Assembly (NCBI GenBank): GCA_041441915.1
Contig: JASDRS010000022.1
Coordinates: 1-64,000, forward strand
Direction: 5' to 3'
Length of the DNA: 64,000 nucleotides
Source: UBA10365 sp041441915
Lineage (GTDB): Bacteria; Pseudomonadota; Alphaproteobacteria; Rhodobacterales; Rhodobacteraceae
Shown here: positions 63,096-64,000 of the stretch, in pieces
How positions within the stretch are numbered: position 1 is the first letter of the stretch
Layout: each line of letters starts with the position of its first letter
The notes under the pieces: model-generated
Databases searched by the model: none
Told to the model about the DNA's origin: nothing
What the model saw: the letters and a program-made list of their open reading frames with translations, nothing else
Translations under genes and position numbers: made by a program

Positions 63096-63135
63096 GCGGC
63101 GACCGTTACCTCCTCCCAAAGGTTGCCGCTTTTTT
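63096..63135 (+). ncRNA. Cuckoo (CcsR-like) sRNA hairpin 3
   Basis: A 9-bp stem, GCGGCGACC (63096-63104) with GGTTGCCGC (63121-63129), one G-U pair. The loop carries CCTCCTCCC at 63109-63117, and T6 follows (63130-63135). It doubles as a Rho-independent terminator for the DUF1127-sRNA transcript. Confidence 0.82.
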
Positions 63136-63144
63136 CAAAGATGC

Positions 63145-63176
63145 AAAAGCCCCGCCTGTGAAGGCGAGGCTTTTTT
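63145..63176. terminator. Bidirectional terminator between sRNA cluster and uvrD
   Basis: AAAAGCCCCGCC (63145-63156) and GGCGAGGCTTTTTT (63163-63176) form an A-stem-T hairpin with a six-base loop. The single odd pair is C-A on the plus strand and G-U on the minus strand, so it is strongest for uvrD, whose stop is at 63197. Confidence 0.75.
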
Positions 63177-63196
63177 ATTGCTAAAGGTCTAAAAAA

Positions 63197-64000
63197 TTAA
63201 AAGGGCACGTTGTCTTTGCTTTTGGCGGGTACTACAAAACGCGCCACGACTTTTTTAAAGCCCGCTTTTTCAAATTCAATGTCAAGCTTGTCCGCATCAA
63301 TTTCCAAAATGGATCCATAACCGAATTTTTCGTGAAAAACCCTGTCGCCCAGCACGAAGCGAGTGACTGCCTTTACATCCATAGTAACTGGGGAAGCTTT
63401 GCGCGTGGCACTAAACTCCTGCAAACGCTTCCAGCCAGGCGAATTATAAGCGCCATCAGACGCCACTCGAGCCTCAATCCGAGCGCCACCACCAAATCCC
63501 ACCTGCATGCCCGCCGCCCCATAGGAACCGCCATAAAGGCCAGGCGGCGTTAAAATCTCGACATGATCAGACGGCAATTCATCTATAAAGCGCGACGGCA
63601 GCGCCGCCTGCCATTGACCATAAACCCGCCTATTGGCAGCAAAAGAAATGGTGCAAAGCATCTCAGCGCGAGTGATGCCCACATAGGCTAAACGGCGTTC
63701 TTCCTCGACCCCCTTTTGGCCCGTCTCATCCATACTGCGCTGACTTGGAAACAGACCGTCTTCCCATCCAGGCAAAAACACAGCCGGAAACTCAAGCCCT
63801 TTGGCGGCATGCAGCGTCATGATCGACACTTTCTCTACATGATCTTCTGTTTCATTTTCCATAATCAAAGACACATGTTCCAAAAAACCTTGCAGGTTTT
63901 CAAACTGCTCGAGCGCTTTGACCAACTCTTTTAGGTTTTCCAACCGCCCCGCAGCCTCGGGAGTTTTGTCCGCCATCCACATGGCGGTATAACCAGATTC
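63197..64000 (-). CDS. uvrD: DNA helicase II UvrD, C-terminal part (cut by window edge)
   Basis: The last 267 or so residues of a superfamily I 3'-5' helicase acting in nucleotide excision and mismatch repair. Visible motifs are VSIMTLHAAKGLEFPAVFLP (motif V), EEERRLAYVGITRA (motif VI) and, at the end, the UvrD C-terminal Tudor-like domain (RFVLGDRVFHEKFGYGSILEI), which binds RNA polymerase in E. coli. The frame runs off the right edge at 64000 (ESGYTAMW), so the internal Met at 63982 is not the start. A terminator lies 21 bp beyond the stop. Confidence 0.95.
   Translation of the reverse strand, partial: ESGYTAMWMADKTPEAAGRLENLKELVKALEQFENLQGFLEHVSLIMENETEDHVEKVSIMTLHAAKGLEFPAVFLPGWEDGLFPSQRSMDETGQKGVEEERRLAYVGITRAEMLCTISFAANRRVYGQWQAALPSRFIDELPSDHVEILTPPGLYGGSYGAAGMQVGFGGGARIEARVASDGAYNSPGWKRLQEFSATRKASPVTMDVKAVTRFVLGDRVFHEKFGYGSILEIDADKLDIEFEKAGFKKVVARFVVPAKSKDNVPF

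Noticed and set aside
62993..63135. The CCTCCTCCC hairpins as ordinary tandem terminators
   Set aside because: Identical loops with differing stems, and a middle hairpin lacking a T-run, point to selection on the loop; two of them may still also terminate.

Overview
The window is a chromosomal segment of an alphaproteobacterium of the family Rhodobacteraceae, most likely a pelagic member of the Roseobacter group. The evidence is the murein/division (dcw) gene order, a circularly permuted two-piece tmRNA, an alpha-type SspB adaptor, fumC followed by a DUF4169/ribbon-helix-helix pair, corrinoid-dependent betaine methyl transfer genes, and a DUF1127 gene followed by a 'cuckoo' (CcsR-like) small-RNA cluster. 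G+C is moderate. Genus cannot be settled by eye.

Layout. 1-1019: accessory-looking left edge with a tandem-repeat YwqK-type exported protein and a truncated recombinase-like fragment. 1020-9546: alkD, moaA, an M20 amidohydrolase, the proton-translocating transhydrogenase pntAB, kynureninase and a class I glutamine amidotransferase-like hydrolase. 9650-10899: a decayed class V aminotransferase (serine/alanine-glyoxylate type). 11047-17382: an MsbA-like ABC exporter, ygfZ, efp, a small conserved protein, and a PCMT-like methyltransferase with a TolC-family protein. 17569-18062: a decayed type I isopentenyl-diphosphate isomerase (idi). 18420-25499: hemA, a class V PLP enzyme, ssrA (tmRNA), a nucleosidase-like ORF, sspB, fumC, two very small genes and ccdA. 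25638-33680: rne, a dctB-dctD two-component system and purC-purS-purQ. 34403-37183: betaine-homocysteine methyltransferase, a corrinoid protein, a 49-residue membrane protein and a DUF1638 protein.

37567-60779 holds recN, bamD, lpxC and the whole dcw cluster on the minus strand. In transcription order it runs mraZ, rsmH, ftsL, ftsI, murE, murF, mraY, murD, ftsW, murG, murC, murB, ddl, ftsQ, ftsA, ftsZ, lpxC, bamD, recN. Many junctions are ATGA or TGATG overlaps, so translation is probably coupled. An AT-rich block lies upstream of mraZ, then mrp. At the right edge are the DUF1127 gene with its hairpin array and the 3' part of uvrD.

The most interesting elements are the CCUCCUCCC hairpin array after the DUF1127 gene (62969-63135), the permuted tmRNA with tag ANDNRAPAMALAA lying under 1 kb from sspB, two clear pseudogenes (glyoxylate aminotransferase and idi), a DctD-like regulator that lacks the GAFTGA loop, and a perfect 17-bp tandem repeat in the pntA/kynU divergent promoter region. 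Nothing was run; all calls come from reading the sequence.
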